Assembly: GCF_000422905.1 (NCBI RefSeq)
Contig: NZ_AUGY01000074.1
Coordinates: forward strand, 1 to 42,700
Direction: 5' to 3'
From: Paenibacillus alginolyticus DSM 5050 = NBRC 15375
Lineage (GTDB): Bacteria; Bacillota; Bacilli; Paenibacillales; NBRC-103111
DNA: 42,700 nucleotides
This document shows, one piece after another, positions 7,298 to 15,888 of the stretch. The notes beneath the pieces were generated by a model that was given only the letters and a program-made list of their open reading frames with translations, did no database searches and was not told where the DNA came from. Positions within the stretch are counted from its first letter, which is position 1; each line of letters begins with the position of its first letter. The position numbers were made by a program, and so were the translations under genes.

Positions 7298-8746
7298 TCA
7301 CTTACTCTTCAGGCACTCCACAATTAATTTGTTGACGAGTCCCGGATTCGCTTTACCTTTGGTTTCTTTCATGACTTGCCCGACTAAAAAGCCCACGGCT
7401 TTTTCCTTACCGGCTTTGAAATCCGCTACCGATTGTGGACTGTTCTCCACAACTTGCTCAACAATGGCCTTGATTGCACCTTCGTCGCTGATTTGTACAA
7501 GTCCCTGCTCTTCAACGATCTTTTGCGGTTCTTTGCCGGATTCGATCATTTCCTTGAATACGGTTTTGGCGATTTTGGTGGAGATTGTGCCTTTCTCAAT
7601 CAGACCAATCATCTCGCCTAAGCCCTTACCTGTGATTTTCACATCGGTGAGCTCCAGGCTATTCGCGTTCAAATACCCGAGCAGATCACCCATGATCCAG
7701 TTCGAGACCGCTTTGGCATCTTGGGTAAATTGTAAGCTCTCCTCGAAAAAATTCGCCAGTTTCATGGACGAAGTGATTACATCGGCATCATAGCTCGGTA
7801 ACCCGTACTCACTGCTGTATCTCGCTTTACGCGCATCAGGCAATTCAGGGATAGAAGCTTTGACGCTAGCTTTCCAAGCATCGTCGATATGCAGGCTGAC
7901 GAGATCCGGATCTGGGAAATAGCGGTAATCATGCGCATCCTCTTTGCCGCGCATGGATAACGTCTTGCCTTGCGCTTCATCCCAGCGGCGGGTTTCCTGC
8001 TCGACTTCGTCACCGCTGCGGAGAATTTCGGCTTGGCGATATTCCTCATACTCGAGTCCTCTTTGGACACCGCGGAACGAGTTCATGTTCTTCAGTTCGG
8101 CTCTTGTGCCGAACTTCTCTTGCCCGAATGGACGCAAGCTGATGTTGGCGTCGCAGCGCAGCGAGCCTTCCTCCATTTTCACATCGGAAACATCGCAATA
8201 GATCATAATCGCTCTAAGCTTCTCCAGATAAGCCCGCGCTTCCTCCGGCGAACGGAGATCAGGCTCGGATACGATTTCAATCAGAGGGGTTCCCGCACGA
8301 TTCAAGTCCACAAGAGAGGTGTAACCACCATCAACGTGTGTCAGCTTGCCTGCATCTTCCTCCAGGTGAACGCGTGTTACGCCAATGCGCTTGCTTTCTC
8401 CATTCACTTCGATATCGATCCAACCATTCAAGCCAATAGGCTGATCATATTGCGAAGTTTGGTATGCGTCTGGTGAATCCGGATAAAAGTAGTTTTTACG
8501 GTCAAATTTACTATGTGTAGAAATCGTGCAATTGAGCGCCATAGCGGCTTTCATCGCATATTCGACTGCTTGACGGTTAAGTACAGGAAGTACACCCGGG
8601 TGACCTAAACAAACCGGACATGTATTCGTATTCGGAGGTGCTCCGAATGAGGTTGCACAACCGCAAAATATTTTGGAAGCGGTATGAAGCTCTACGTGAA
8701 CTTCAAGACCGACTACAGTTTCAAATTGGGTATCTGTTGCCGACAA
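7298..8746 (-). CDS. gatB: Aspartyl/glutamyl-tRNA amidotransferase subunit B
   Basis: 482 residues, the normal GatB length. The N-terminal kinase-like cradle shows the signature VGLEVHVEL and the zinc-type CGCATSFGAPPNTNTCPVC segment. It continues with FDRKNYFYPDSPDAYQTSQ and EDAGK. The C-terminal helical and YqeY-like tail (about 330-482) binds tRNA. GatB phosphorylates Glu-tRNA(Gln) or Asp-tRNA(Asn), and the complex then amidates it in the cytosol. It is the last gene of gatC-gatA-gatB, 36 nt after gatA. The start is TTG with AAGGAGG 9 nt upstream; no better ATG is present. Confidence 0.97.
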   Translation of the reverse strand: MSATDTQFETVVGLEVHVELHTASKIFCGCATSFGAPPNTNTCPVCLGHPGVLPVLNRQAVEYAMKAAMALNCTISTHSKFDRKNYFYPDSPDAYQTSQYDQPIGLNGWIDIEVNGESKRIGVTRVHLEEDAGKLTHVDGGYTSLVDLNRAGTPLIEIVSEPDLRSPEEARAYLEKLRAIMIYCDVSDVKMEEGSLRCDANISLRPFGQEKFGTRAELKNMNSFRGVQRGLEYEEYRQAEILRSGDEVEQETRRWDEAQGKTLSMRGKEDAHDYRYFPDPDLVSLHIDDAWKASVKASIPELPDARKARYSSEYGLPSYDADVITSSMKLANFFEESLQFTQDAKAVSNWIMGDLLGYLNANSLELTDVKITGKGLGEMIGLIEKGTISTKIAKTVFKEMIESGKEPQKIVEEQGLVQISDEGAIKAIVEQVVENSPQSVADFKAGKEKAVGFLVGQVMKETKGKANPGLVNKLIVECLKSK

Positions 8747-8782
8747 AATGAATGCCTCCTTCGTTACTCATGAACTATTATC

Positions 8783-10240
8783 CTACAATTGCGGGCGCTG
8801 CTTATGGTGATCTGTATGCTGCTCGAAAGCGTGGGCTACACGCAGAAGAGTAGCTTCATCCAACGCTTTGCCGATGACTTGCAGGCCAACGGGAAGTTCG
8901 TTCACGAATCCGCAAGGTACGCTAATCGCAGGAATGCCCGCCAAGCTGACCGGAATGGTCATGATATCGTTCAAATACATCGTGAGTGGATCACTGCTTT
9001 GCTCACCGATTTTGAAAGCAGGTGTCGGAGCCGTTGGTCCGATGATGATGTCGAATTTCTCGAAAACTTGATCGAAATCTTGCTTGATCAGGGTACGGAC
9101 TTGTTGTGCTTTCAAGTAGTAAGCATCATAGTAACCCGAGCTTAACGCATAGGTTCCGAGCATAATGCGGCGTTTGACCTCGGGGCCAAAGCCTTCGCTG
9201 CGCGACATGTGGTACAAGTCCAGCAAGTTGCGAGCGTTGTCCGAACGCACACCGTAGCGCACGCCGTCAAAGCGCGCAAGGTTCGAGGACGCTTCGGAAG
9301 AAGCGAGCAAGTAGTAAGTCGCTACGGCATACTCAGAATGCGGCAGCGACACTTCTTCCCATACAGCGCCTAAGCCTTCAAGCACTTTGAGCGCTTCAAG
9401 CACTTTCTCTTTGACCGCTGGGTCGATACCATTGCCCATGTATTCTTTGGGTACGCCGATGCGCAAACCTTTGACATCACCAGTCAATGCGCTGAGGTAA
9501 TCAGGGATATCCACATTCGCAGACGTGGAATCCTTCGGGTCGTAGCCGGCAATGGCTTGCAGCAGGTAGGCGGAGTCTTCAACGTTCTTCGTCAGCGGCC
9601 CGATTTGGTCGAGTGAAGACGCGAACGCGACTAGGCCATAGCGGGACACGAGTCCGTACGTCGGCTTCAGTCCGACGATACCGCAGTAAGCAGCAGGCTG
9701 GCGAATGGAGCCGCCGGTGTCTGAGCCCAGCGCGAAGTAGACTTCGCCTGCAGCTACTGCTGCAGCGGAGCCACCGCTGGAGCCGCCTGGCACGTAATCC
9801 GTGTTCCACGGATTGTGGGACGGATGGAAAGCGGAGTTCTCGTTGGAGCCGCCCATGGCGAATTCATCCATGTTGAGCTTGCCGATCGTAACGGTTTGAG
9901 CATCCTTGAGCTTGCTAACCACGGTTGCATCATAGATCGGCGTGAAATTGGATAAGATTTTGCTTGCACAGGTCGTTTTCAAGCCTTCGGTGACCATGTT
10001 ATCTTTGATCCCAATCGGAAGGCCGAATAAAGGGCTTCGTTCACTGCTGCTCGCGAACTGCTCGTCCAACTTGGCGGCAGCTTGTCTAGCGTTCTCTTCA
10101 TTTAATGTAAGAAAGGCGCGAACCTTGCCTTCTACTTGTTGAATTCTTGTATAGGATTGATCCACGAGATCGGCAACTTTAAGTTCTTTGCCTTGAAGCT
10201 TCGCGTGAATTTGCTGTAGGTTTAAATCAAACAAAGACAA
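8783..10240 (-). CDS. gatA: Aspartyl/glutamyl-tRNA amidotransferase subunit A
   Basis: 485 residues, full length for GatA. The amidase signature is intact: GLPIGIKDN contains the catalytic Lys, and VPGGSSGGSAAAVAAG followed by GSDTGGSIRQPAAYCG contains the Ser-cisSer-Lys triad serines. GatA hydrolyses glutamine and passes ammonia to GatB. The gene sits 28 nt after gatC. The start is TTG (AAAGGAAG 9 nt upstream). A stretch near 9580-9800 is more GC-rich than the rest, which creates long antisense open frames that I do not regard as genes. Confidence 0.97.
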   Translation of the reverse strand: MSLFDLNLQQIHAKLQGKELKVADLVDQSYTRIQQVEGKVRAFLTLNEENARQAAAKLDEQFASSSERSPLFGLPIGIKDNMVTEGLKTTCASKILSNFTPIYDATVVSKLKDAQTVTIGKLNMDEFAMGGSNENSAFHPSHNPWNTDYVPGGSSGGSAAAVAAGEVYFALGSDTGGSIRQPAAYCGIVGLKPTYGLVSRYGLVAFASSLDQIGPLTKNVEDSAYLLQAIAGYDPKDSTSANVDIPDYLSALTGDVKGLRIGVPKEYMGNGIDPAVKEKVLEALKVLEGLGAVWEEVSLPHSEYAVATYYLLASSEASSNLARFDGVRYGVRSDNARNLLDLYHMSRSEGFGPEVKRRIMLGTYALSSGYYDAYYLKAQQVRTLIKQDFDQVFEKFDIIIGPTAPTPAFKIGEQSSDPLTMYLNDIMTIPVSLAGIPAISVPCGFVNELPVGLQVIGKALDEATLLRVAHAFEQHTDHHKQRPQL

Positions 10241-10268
10241 CGACAGGCACTTCCTTTCATAATGGTTC

Positions 10269-10556
10269 TTATTCTAAAACAGCTGGGACTTTGAATTGCC
10301 CGTCTTCGTGATCAGGTGCGTTCAACATCACTTTCTCAATTGGCAGTGATGGCTTCACGACATCTTCACGCATGACGTTAACCATCGGCATGGCATGGCT
10401 TGTCGGAATAACACCTTCGGTATTCAGTTCATTCAGCTGCTCGGCATATTTTAAAATGGCATTTAGCTGTTCAGTAAATAGTTCTTTCTCGTTATCACTC
10501 AGGTCGAGTCTAGCCAACTTCGCAACGTGCTCGACATCTGTTTTCGTTATGCTCAA
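10269..10556 (-). CDS. gatC: Aspartyl/glutamyl-tRNA amidotransferase subunit C
   Basis: A 95-residue protein with the GatC pattern: VEHVAKLARLDLSDNEKE, LNAILKYAEQLNELNTEGV and the tail MREDVVKPSL. GatC wraps around the GatA/GatB interface and stabilises the complex. It is the first gene of the operon, directly behind a good sigma-A promoter. The start is TTG with AAAGGGG about 8 nt upstream. All three genes of this operon start with TTG. Confidence 0.95.
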   Translation of the reverse strand: MSITKTDVEHVAKLARLDLSDNEKELFTEQLNAILKYAEQLNELNTEGVIPTSHAMPMVNVMREDVVKPSLPIEKVMLNAPDHEDGQFKVPAVLE

Positions 10557-10601
10557 GTTCTCTACACCCCTTTAATTAATCAGCTTTTAGTCATTCTTTT
10601 C

Positions 10602-10630
10602 ATTATATCCCAGATATTTTACGAACTCAA
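10602..10630 (-). promoter_or_regulatory. Sigma-A promoter of gatCAB
   Basis: The minus strand has TTGAGT (10625-10630), a 17-bp spacer and a perfect TATAAT (10602-10607), about 45 nt before the gatC start. It lies just beyond the terminator of the upstream export operon, so gatCAB is an independent unit. Confidence 0.75.
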
Positions 10631-10635
10631 TCCAG

Positions 10636-10722
10636 AAAAAACCACAAATCAAAAACCACAGCTTCTTCTCAGCTTAGCTTGGCGGCCATCACTAAAAAGA
10701 AGCTGTGGTTGAGTTTGTGGTT
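10636..10722 (-). terminator. Long nested hairpin terminator after the export operon
   Basis: AACCACAGCTTCTT pairs perfectly with AAGAAGCTGTGGTT around a ~27-nt loop. An outer arm (AACCACAAA / TTTGTGGTT) adds a second nested stem. On the minus strand the inner stem is followed by TTTTTG and the outer one by TTTTTT, so this works as a double terminator after tolC. Confidence 0.8.
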
Positions 10723-10727
10723 AAGAA

Positions 10728-12023
10728 TTATTGGATAAATCCCGTATCCATCGCTTTCGCTTTTTCTTTTAACACGTAATATTTGAGCTTAGCTGCAGCT
10801 AAGGCCGTTTCATTCTGTTGAACTTTGATCTCGAATTTATTCAGATCATGCTTGGAGATGACGCCAACACTATAGCGAAAATTCATTTTAGTCAAATCGG
10901 CCTGCACATCATTCAAGTTCCGCTGTTCCGTAAGAACGGCTTGATACGCATTCTTGGCATCGTTGTACGTCGTTTGAATTTTCTTGGTCAATTCAAGCTT
11001 GGTTTGCTCATTTTTCTGCCCGTTAATGGCCAGATTAACGCCTTGATACGTCTCACCATAAGTGTTCTGAGTAACTGTGTGACCTGTTTCCCACATAGCT
11101 TCGTCGATGTTATTGCCGGAAGCTTTCATCTGATAGGAAGCCTTCAATAAAGTAGTCGTGTCTGTTTCCGAAATGGGATCTACAGAAATGGACTCGATAT
11201 CCTTGATGACTAAATCAGGGTCGTATGAAATCCCAATGTCTGTCGAAAGCTGCACAAGCCCCAAACGATAGTTATTCAGCAAGGTTGTAATATCGTCCTT
11301 TTGCTTATTAATGGCTTTCTGCACCGTTTGCACATCGTCAGATGATGCCAAGCCTTGCTGCGCGAAAAGCGTAGCTTTCAGCAGGTCTTTCTCCATCACA
11401 ACTTCGTATTCCTTCATGAAATCAAGCTGCTTCTTCTGTGCTAGAAGCTGCACATATTGCGCGATTGTTTGCAAGCGGATGCCTGCCTTAGCTTCATCTG
11501 ACTGCAGCAGAGAGTTCCGCCCATCCGTCCCGAGCTGATGTGCTGCTGTGCTCATTTGCGCGCGTTGGGAAGAGATGATTTTATTCATGCCGCCAGCGAG
11601 AGCACCCATCCCCTGCATCATCTGGTTTATCGCTGTATTTTGCATGACAGTCCAGGCGATATCAGTTGGGTTGTTTAGGTTAGGCAGCTGTGGATTCCCT
11701 GTATTGGTGACCTCTGCAGGAGTGCTTGGCAAATGACCGGGCGTCATTGAGGCCGAACCCATTTCGTTCATTTGCTGCTCCAAATCGCCCTTTTTACTGC
11801 CTTGAGCAGCGTATTTTAGCGTTAGCAGGGCAAGATTATGGGAATCTTTCAGTGCTTTATCCAGTACATAGGTCAGATCCACGGAAGATACGGTTTCCAG
11901 AACGTCCGCATTGACGTATACATTTTGATTTGGATCTTGGGCAGTATCGGCGAATACGAGAGCTTGCGTTGTGCTTGAAAGGAGTAACAGGGCTGCAGAT
12001 AAACTTATGAGCGTTTTTTTCAA
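10728..12023 (-). CDS. TolC-family (outer membrane efflux protein-like) secreted coiled-coil protein
   Basis: 431 residues: a signal peptide (about 1-26, ending near VFADTA), a Met/Pro-rich insert at about 85-120, and then long amphipathic helices. The helices include EAKAGIRLQTIAQYVQLLAQKKQLDFMKEY and a second repeat ending in NDVQADLTKMNFRYSVGVISKHDLNKFE. This is the heptad-like pattern of TolC/OEP repeats, including the FxxGxxSxxDL-type element in both halves (LFAQQGLASSDDV; FRYSVGVISKHDL). Monoderm bacteria have no outer membrane, so its role is unclear; it could bridge the thick wall or dock on HlyD. It is the last gene of the tetR-hlyD-permease-tolC operon. TTG start, AAGGAAG 8 nt upstream. 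Confidence 0.75.
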   Translation of the reverse strand: MKKTLISLSAALLLLSSTTQALVFADTAQDPNQNVYVNADVLETVSSVDLTYVLDKALKDSHNLALLTLKYAAQGSKKGDLEQQMNEMGSASMTPGHLPSTPAEVTNTGNPQLPNLNNPTDIAWTVMQNTAINQMMQGMGALAGGMNKIISSQRAQMSTAAHQLGTDGRNSLLQSDEAKAGIRLQTIAQYVQLLAQKKQLDFMKEYEVVMEKDLLKATLFAQQGLASSDDVQTVQKAINKQKDDITTLLNNYRLGLVQLSTDIGISYDPDLVIKDIESISVDPISETDTTTLLKASYQMKASGNNIDEAMWETGHTVTQNTYGETYQGVNLAINGQKNEQTKLELTKKIQTTYNDAKNAYQAVLTEQRNLNDVQADLTKMNFRYSVGVISKHDLNKFEIKVQQNETALAAAKLKYYVLKEKAKAMDTGFIQ

Positions 12024-12052
12024 AAAAATCGCTTCCTTCCTCTTCGGTTCGA

Positions 12053-13285
12053 TTATAACGTGATATTCGATCCGGATGGCAGTACAGCTTGCGTGCCCGG
12101 AGCGGCATCTTTTGATTTCTTTTTAGAGAAGATAACGAAACGAGTTAATAACATAGCAATGAAATAAGTGAGTGCACCGGTCAAAATCAATGAAATGCAA
12201 TCATGCCAAATGACAGAAAAGTCATTTCCTTTCACAAATACATTGCGCACGCCATCTAAAAAATAAGTGAGCGGAAGCATATGCCCGAGCACCTGGAGCA
12301 CTTTAGGCATGGCTTCGAATGGCCAAGTGAACCCCGATAGCATGAAGGAAGGTACGGCAATTAACATCGCAGTCTGCGTCGCTCCGAGTTGATTGCTTGA
12401 GAACAAGCTGATTAGATAACCGATACCGCTGACGGCAAAGGTAAAGCTAACAACGACGGCCATGCCGACAAGCAAACTGCCGCTCATTGGTGCGCCAAAT
12501 GCATACAAGGCGATAACGAAGGTAACCGCTGTGTTAAAGAAATTGATTAAAAAATAAGGAGCCGTTTTCGCGTAAGCGATGCGCCACGGATTTCTCCTCC
12601 ATGCCTCGAACCGCTGCCACGTTCCTGCATCTTTCTCGCGAGTGATGGTTAAGGCAATGCCTAGAAACAGAACTTGCTGTAAAATCGCGCCAACTAGTCC
12701 GTACAGCATAAAGTCGCTGTAGTTAAAAGCTGAATTGTACATAATGCGATATCGGAAAGGAATGGGAGAAAGTGTGTTCATCACTTCTTCATTCTGCAGT
12801 CCTTGCTTAAGTTGAAGCTTTTTCTGTGAGTAACCCATGCTGAAGGTTGTGATGACTTCATTGGCCCCTTTGGTAGCGGAGTTCGAAATCATCATGTTGC
12901 TGCCATCGATCAGGGTAAGCAGCGGCAGCGTCTCACCATGCTTCAGCTTCGCTTCGAAATTAGAGGGAATGATAAGGCCTACCTTGGCCTCTCCCGTTGA
13001 AAGCGCCCGCTTCACTTCTTCCTCCGAGTGATATTCCTTCTTGATCTGGAACGTTTCACTTTGCTCGAAGGCTTGAATGATTTGACGACTAAGAGGACTT
13101 TGGTCTTCATCGATAACAACCGTGGCCATTTCGGTCACTTTATGGTGTAAGTAAATCGATCCGAAGAGCACCGTATAAAGAATCGGAACGAAGAACAAGA
13201 TCAGAAAAAGACGTCGGTCCTTCAGAATGTGCTTCCATTCTTCTGTAATTAGCTTGCCAATCTGAAGATCCATCTCCTTCATCAT
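12053..13285 (-). CDS. ABC-2 type transporter permease
   Basis: 410 residues. One membrane segment lies near the N-terminus (about 26-46), followed by a large external domain (about 47-185). Five further segments fall at about 190-212, 240-262, 270-298, 305-325 and 358-385. This is the ABC2_membrane_3 / YbhR-YbhS architecture; the GATQTAMLIAVPSFMLSGFTWP segment is typical. There is no Walker motif, so an ATPase must come from elsewhere. The first ATG overlaps the hlyD stop (ATGA), but the start is uncertain: three ATGs lie within five codons, and GGAAGG is best placed for the later ones. The operon context suggests export of a drug, lipid or polymer. Confidence 0.88.
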   Translation of the reverse strand: MMKEMDLQIGKLITEEWKHILKDRRLFLILFFVPILYTVLFGSIYLHHKVTEMATVVIDEDQSPLSRQIIQAFEQSETFQIKKEYHSEEEVKRALSTGEAKVGLIIPSNFEAKLKHGETLPLLTLIDGSNMMISNSATKGANEVITTFSMGYSQKKLQLKQGLQNEEVMNTLSPIPFRYRIMYNSAFNYSDFMLYGLVGAILQQVLFLGIALTITREKDAGTWQRFEAWRRNPWRIAYAKTAPYFLINFFNTAVTFVIALYAFGAPMSGSLLVGMAVVVSFTFAVSGIGYLISLFSSNQLGATQTAMLIAVPSFMLSGFTWPFEAMPKVLQVLGHMLPLTYFLDGVRNVFVKGNDFSVIWHDCISLILTGALTYFIAMLLTRFVIFSKKKSKDAAPGTQAVLPSGSNITL

Positions 13286-14556
13286 CCTTCCGTTTTACCG
13301 TTCCATTGCAAGGTCATCCCTGTTGTTGCAGTGTCTGGCAATGTGTTCAATTCGATTTTGATCCCAAACGAACGAATGTCCGTTTCGCCTGAGGTTTGTG
13401 TCGCTTTCTTGATTGCGAAATCCGGCGCAGCCGCTACGGTTTTAACCGTACCAACGACTTTCTCGCCCGTTGACAGCATCGTCATGCTGATGTTGTTGCC
13501 TACTTTCAGACCAGCAATAGATGTCTCCGGCAAGTAAAACTTAGCCCAACGTTTCTCCGTCGATTCGATTGAGAGTACAGGAAATCCAGAGCCTACAAGC
13601 TCACCCACCTGTGCAGATTGACTAAGAATGACCCCATCGGCTGGTGCAACCAACTCTGTGTAGCTCAAGTAAGTCTCTGCTTCCAGCTGAGCCGCTTTCG
13701 CTTGCTGTTCACCGGATTGCGCCGATTGGATTGCTCCTTGAGCTTGCTGCACAGCCGCCGCTGCCGCCGCTACATCGCCCTGTCTCACTTGCACGTTGCC
13801 GCGATTGGCTTCAGCCAGCTTCAAGGTCGCTTGCGCTTGGGCTAGCAAAGCCTCCGCTCCGCGAATTTCTTCCTCACGCGGTCCTTGATTCGCCATGTTT
13901 AACTGCTGCTGTGCCAGGTCGCGTTTCGTTTTCGCTTCTTCGTAGCTCACCTTCACTTTATCCACGTCAGCTTGAGCAACAAGCCCTTGCTCCAGCATCG
14001 CTTTCATCCGATTCAAGTTTTGCTCAGCAATGGTGTATACTTCGGAAGCCGCCTGGAACTGAATCTCAGCTTGCTTCTTCTCTTCCGGACGGGCCCCATT
14101 ATGCAGCCCATCCACTTTGGCTTGTGCCGCGCTAACCGCCGCTTTGGCCTGTTCCACCTGCTGCTCGGCTGTATCAGCCGTCACGTTGACACCGGCAATA
14201 CCCTGCTGTTTCTTCGCTTGAGCGGTTGCGGTGGCTCCTTGCGCTTCTGCGATCTTGCCTTGTGCGAGCGCGACGGCCGCTTTGGCCTGCTCGACTTTCG
14301 CTTCAATCTCGGTGCTTTGCAGACGGGCCAGTGCTTGCCCTTTTTTCACAGCATCCCCTTCTTTCACGAGGATTTCAGTGACTCTTCCACCTACTTTGAA
14401 GCTGGCGCTTACTTCGTTCGATTCAATATAAGCCGTAGGATGCAGTTGGTTAACTACATCTGTTTGGCTAGTTGCCTGTTTGGTTGTTAAAAGAAATGCA
14501 CTCGTTCCGATGACAATCGCCATCGCGGAATAAACCATCGGTCTAATAAAACGCAT
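13282..14556 (-). CDS. HlyD-family membrane fusion / adaptor protein
   Basis: 424 residues. An N-terminal anchor (about 9-26) precedes the first half of a lipoyl/barrel-sandwich domain (FKVGGRVTEILVKEGDAV, about 53-75). A very long Ala/Gln-rich coiled coil (about 78-300) follows, then the second lipoyl half (APADGVILSQSAQVGELV) and a beta-barrel tail. This is the YbhG/HlyD layout. The coiled coil contains internal repeats (AKAAV.AQ, EQAKAAV) that may reflect duplication. The ATG has GGAGGGG 5 nt upstream. It stands 31 nt after tetR and overlaps the permease start by 4 nt, so the three are translated together. The expected partners are the permease and the TolC-like protein. Confidence 0.9.
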   Translation of the reverse strand: MRFIRPMVYSAMAIVIGTSAFLLTTKQATSQTDVVNQLHPTAYIESNEVSASFKVGGRVTEILVKEGDAVKKGQALARLQSTEIEAKVEQAKAAVALAQGKIAEAQGATATAQAKKQQGIAGVNVTADTAEQQVEQAKAAVSAAQAKVDGLHNGARPEEKKQAEIQFQAASEVYTIAEQNLNRMKAMLEQGLVAQADVDKVKVSYEEAKTKRDLAQQQLNMANQGPREEEIRGAEALLAQAQATLKLAEANRGNVQVRQGDVAAAAAAVQQAQGAIQSAQSGEQQAKAAQLEAETYLSYTELVAPADGVILSQSAQVGELVGSGFPVLSIESTEKRWAKFYLPETSIAGLKVGNNISMTMLSTGEKVVGTVKTVAAAPDFAIKKATQTSGETDIRSFGIKIELNTLPDTATTGMTLQWNGKTEG

Positions 14557-14587
14557 AATTACCCCTCCATAATAAAAATAAAAAAAA

Positions 14588-15163
14588 TTATTGCATCAAA
14601 AAGTTATCAAAATACAACTGCAGCGTGCTCATAATCCGCTCGTCCGTTAATGGCACGTTCTGGTTCTGCTTCTCCCAATCGAAAACTAAAGCGACATACA
14701 GCTTGAATAAAATGAAAGCCGTCATCTTCGGGTCACAGCTCTTCATCGTGCCGTTATGTATCGCGCGTTCCATATGTTCACTCATGAACTGGATCACTTC
14801 TGTTTCGATACTGGCCAGCGCTTCAATCGTTACCGGACTGCCAAATTGTTGAACCTCGTGAGCCAATTGAATGAGCAGCTCATGCTCTTTGCGAAAAACG
14901 AGAACCCCATAAATCGCATTATGAATTTTCTCAAAAGGGGTAGCCCCTTCTGCTATTGCTTTATCGGCGCCTGCTTTCATTTCGGCAATTAACGACTGTA
15001 CAATCTCATGCAAAAGATCTTCCTTATTGGCGAAAAACGTATAGATCGTCGCTTTGCCGACACCAGCAATTTTGGCGATTTGATCCATCGTTGTACCTTT
15101 GTACCCAAAAAGTGAAAAAGACTTTTTTGCTGCTTCCATAATCAACAATTTTTTGGCATCCAT
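14588..15163 (-). CDS. TetR/AcrR family transcriptional regulator
   Basis: 191 residues. The N-terminal TetR helix-turn-helix is well conserved (AAKKSFSLFGYKGTTMDQIAKIAGVGKATIYTFFANKEDLLHEIV), and the C-terminal ~130 residues are helical and variable as expected for ligand sensing. It is the first gene of the export operon and most likely represses it, with release by a transported compound; the ligand is unknown. ATG with GAGGTG 5-6 nt upstream. The upstream region has the arms AACTA and TAGTT (about 15177-15197), a possible operator. Confidence 0.92.
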   Translation of the reverse strand: MDAKKLLIMEAAKKSFSLFGYKGTTMDQIAKIAGVGKATIYTFFANKEDLLHEIVQSLIAEMKAGADKAIAEGATPFEKIHNAIYGVLVFRKEHELLIQLAHEVQQFGSPVTIEALASIETEVIQFMSEHMERAIHNGTMKSCDPKMTAFILFKLYVALVFDWEKQNQNVPLTDERIMSTLQLYFDNFLMQ

Positions 15164-15243
15164 ATATGCACCTCAGAACTAAAATACTAAAATAGTTTTG
15201 CGTTCGGATATTAATGTACCACCATTTCATGATTTTAGCAACA

Positions 15244-15285
15244 AAATTAAAAAACAAAACCCGCACTAGTAAGCACTAGGCGGGT
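15244..15285 (-). terminator. Terminator after the 126-residue hypothetical gene
   Basis: On the minus strand, ACCCGC.CTAGT and ACTAGT.GCGGGT form a strong stem followed by TTTGTTTTTT. Confidence 0.85.
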
Positions 15286-15302
15286 GTTTGATGAAACATG
15301 TA

Positions 15303-15683
15303 TTAAATCCAGGCCTTCAGGCCGATTTGTTTAATGAAATCTTCGGTTGATTGAACATCTTTGTCTCGTTCTACTTCCGGTTGTCCACTTGGATCACCGT
15401 TCATAATTTTACGAAACAGCTCCTCATTCTTCGTGGCAAGCGCGAAGTCAATTAACGCTTCTCTCTCGACTTGGTTCGCCTGCTGATGGAGAAGTACTTC
15501 TTCAAGCTCGATATCTGTCGCAGGTACGTAATAGTGTTTATTATCCTTGGGGACACGAATGACGTAGTCGAAAATGTTATCGTTATTCCGGTCGTAAGCA
15601 ATAATATATCCATACCCGCCTATTGGCAGATTCTGTTCTAAACTATCGGCAATTACTATTATTTTCTCACCAAGACGAAGCAT
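15303..15683 (-). CDS. Hypothetical protein
   Basis: 126 residues, no signal peptide or membrane segment. The N-terminal ~65 residues look like a small beta-barrel (LGEKIIVIADS, GGYGYIIAYDRNNDNIFDYVIRVP, HYYVPATDIE), and the rest is acidic helix with ATKNEELFRKIMNGDP. I do not recognise the family. The ATG at 15683 is chosen because GGTGGGGG precedes it by about 8 nt; an upstream in-frame start would swallow this site. It is transcribed alone, with a strong terminator. Confidence 0.65.
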   Translation of the reverse strand: MLRLGEKIIVIADSLEQNLPIGGYGYIIAYDRNNDNIFDYVIRVPKDNKHYYVPATDIELEEVLLHQQANQVEREALIDFALATKNEELFRKIMNGDPSGQPEVERDKDVQSTEDFIKQIGLKAWI

Positions 15684-15888
15684 CCTGAATTCCCCCCACC
15701 TATATAAACCCACAATCTATAAGTCAAAAAGACTTATTCTCTACTCTACTAAAAAAAATAGATTGTGTCCAATTGATAGAGGGAGCATTCGTAAAATAGG
15801 CCATTATTTTTGGAATGGGATGGAAGAAGGTATAATGAAGGAAGCACTTTAAAAGCTAGTATCTGAATGAATAACAAGGAGATTCCAC

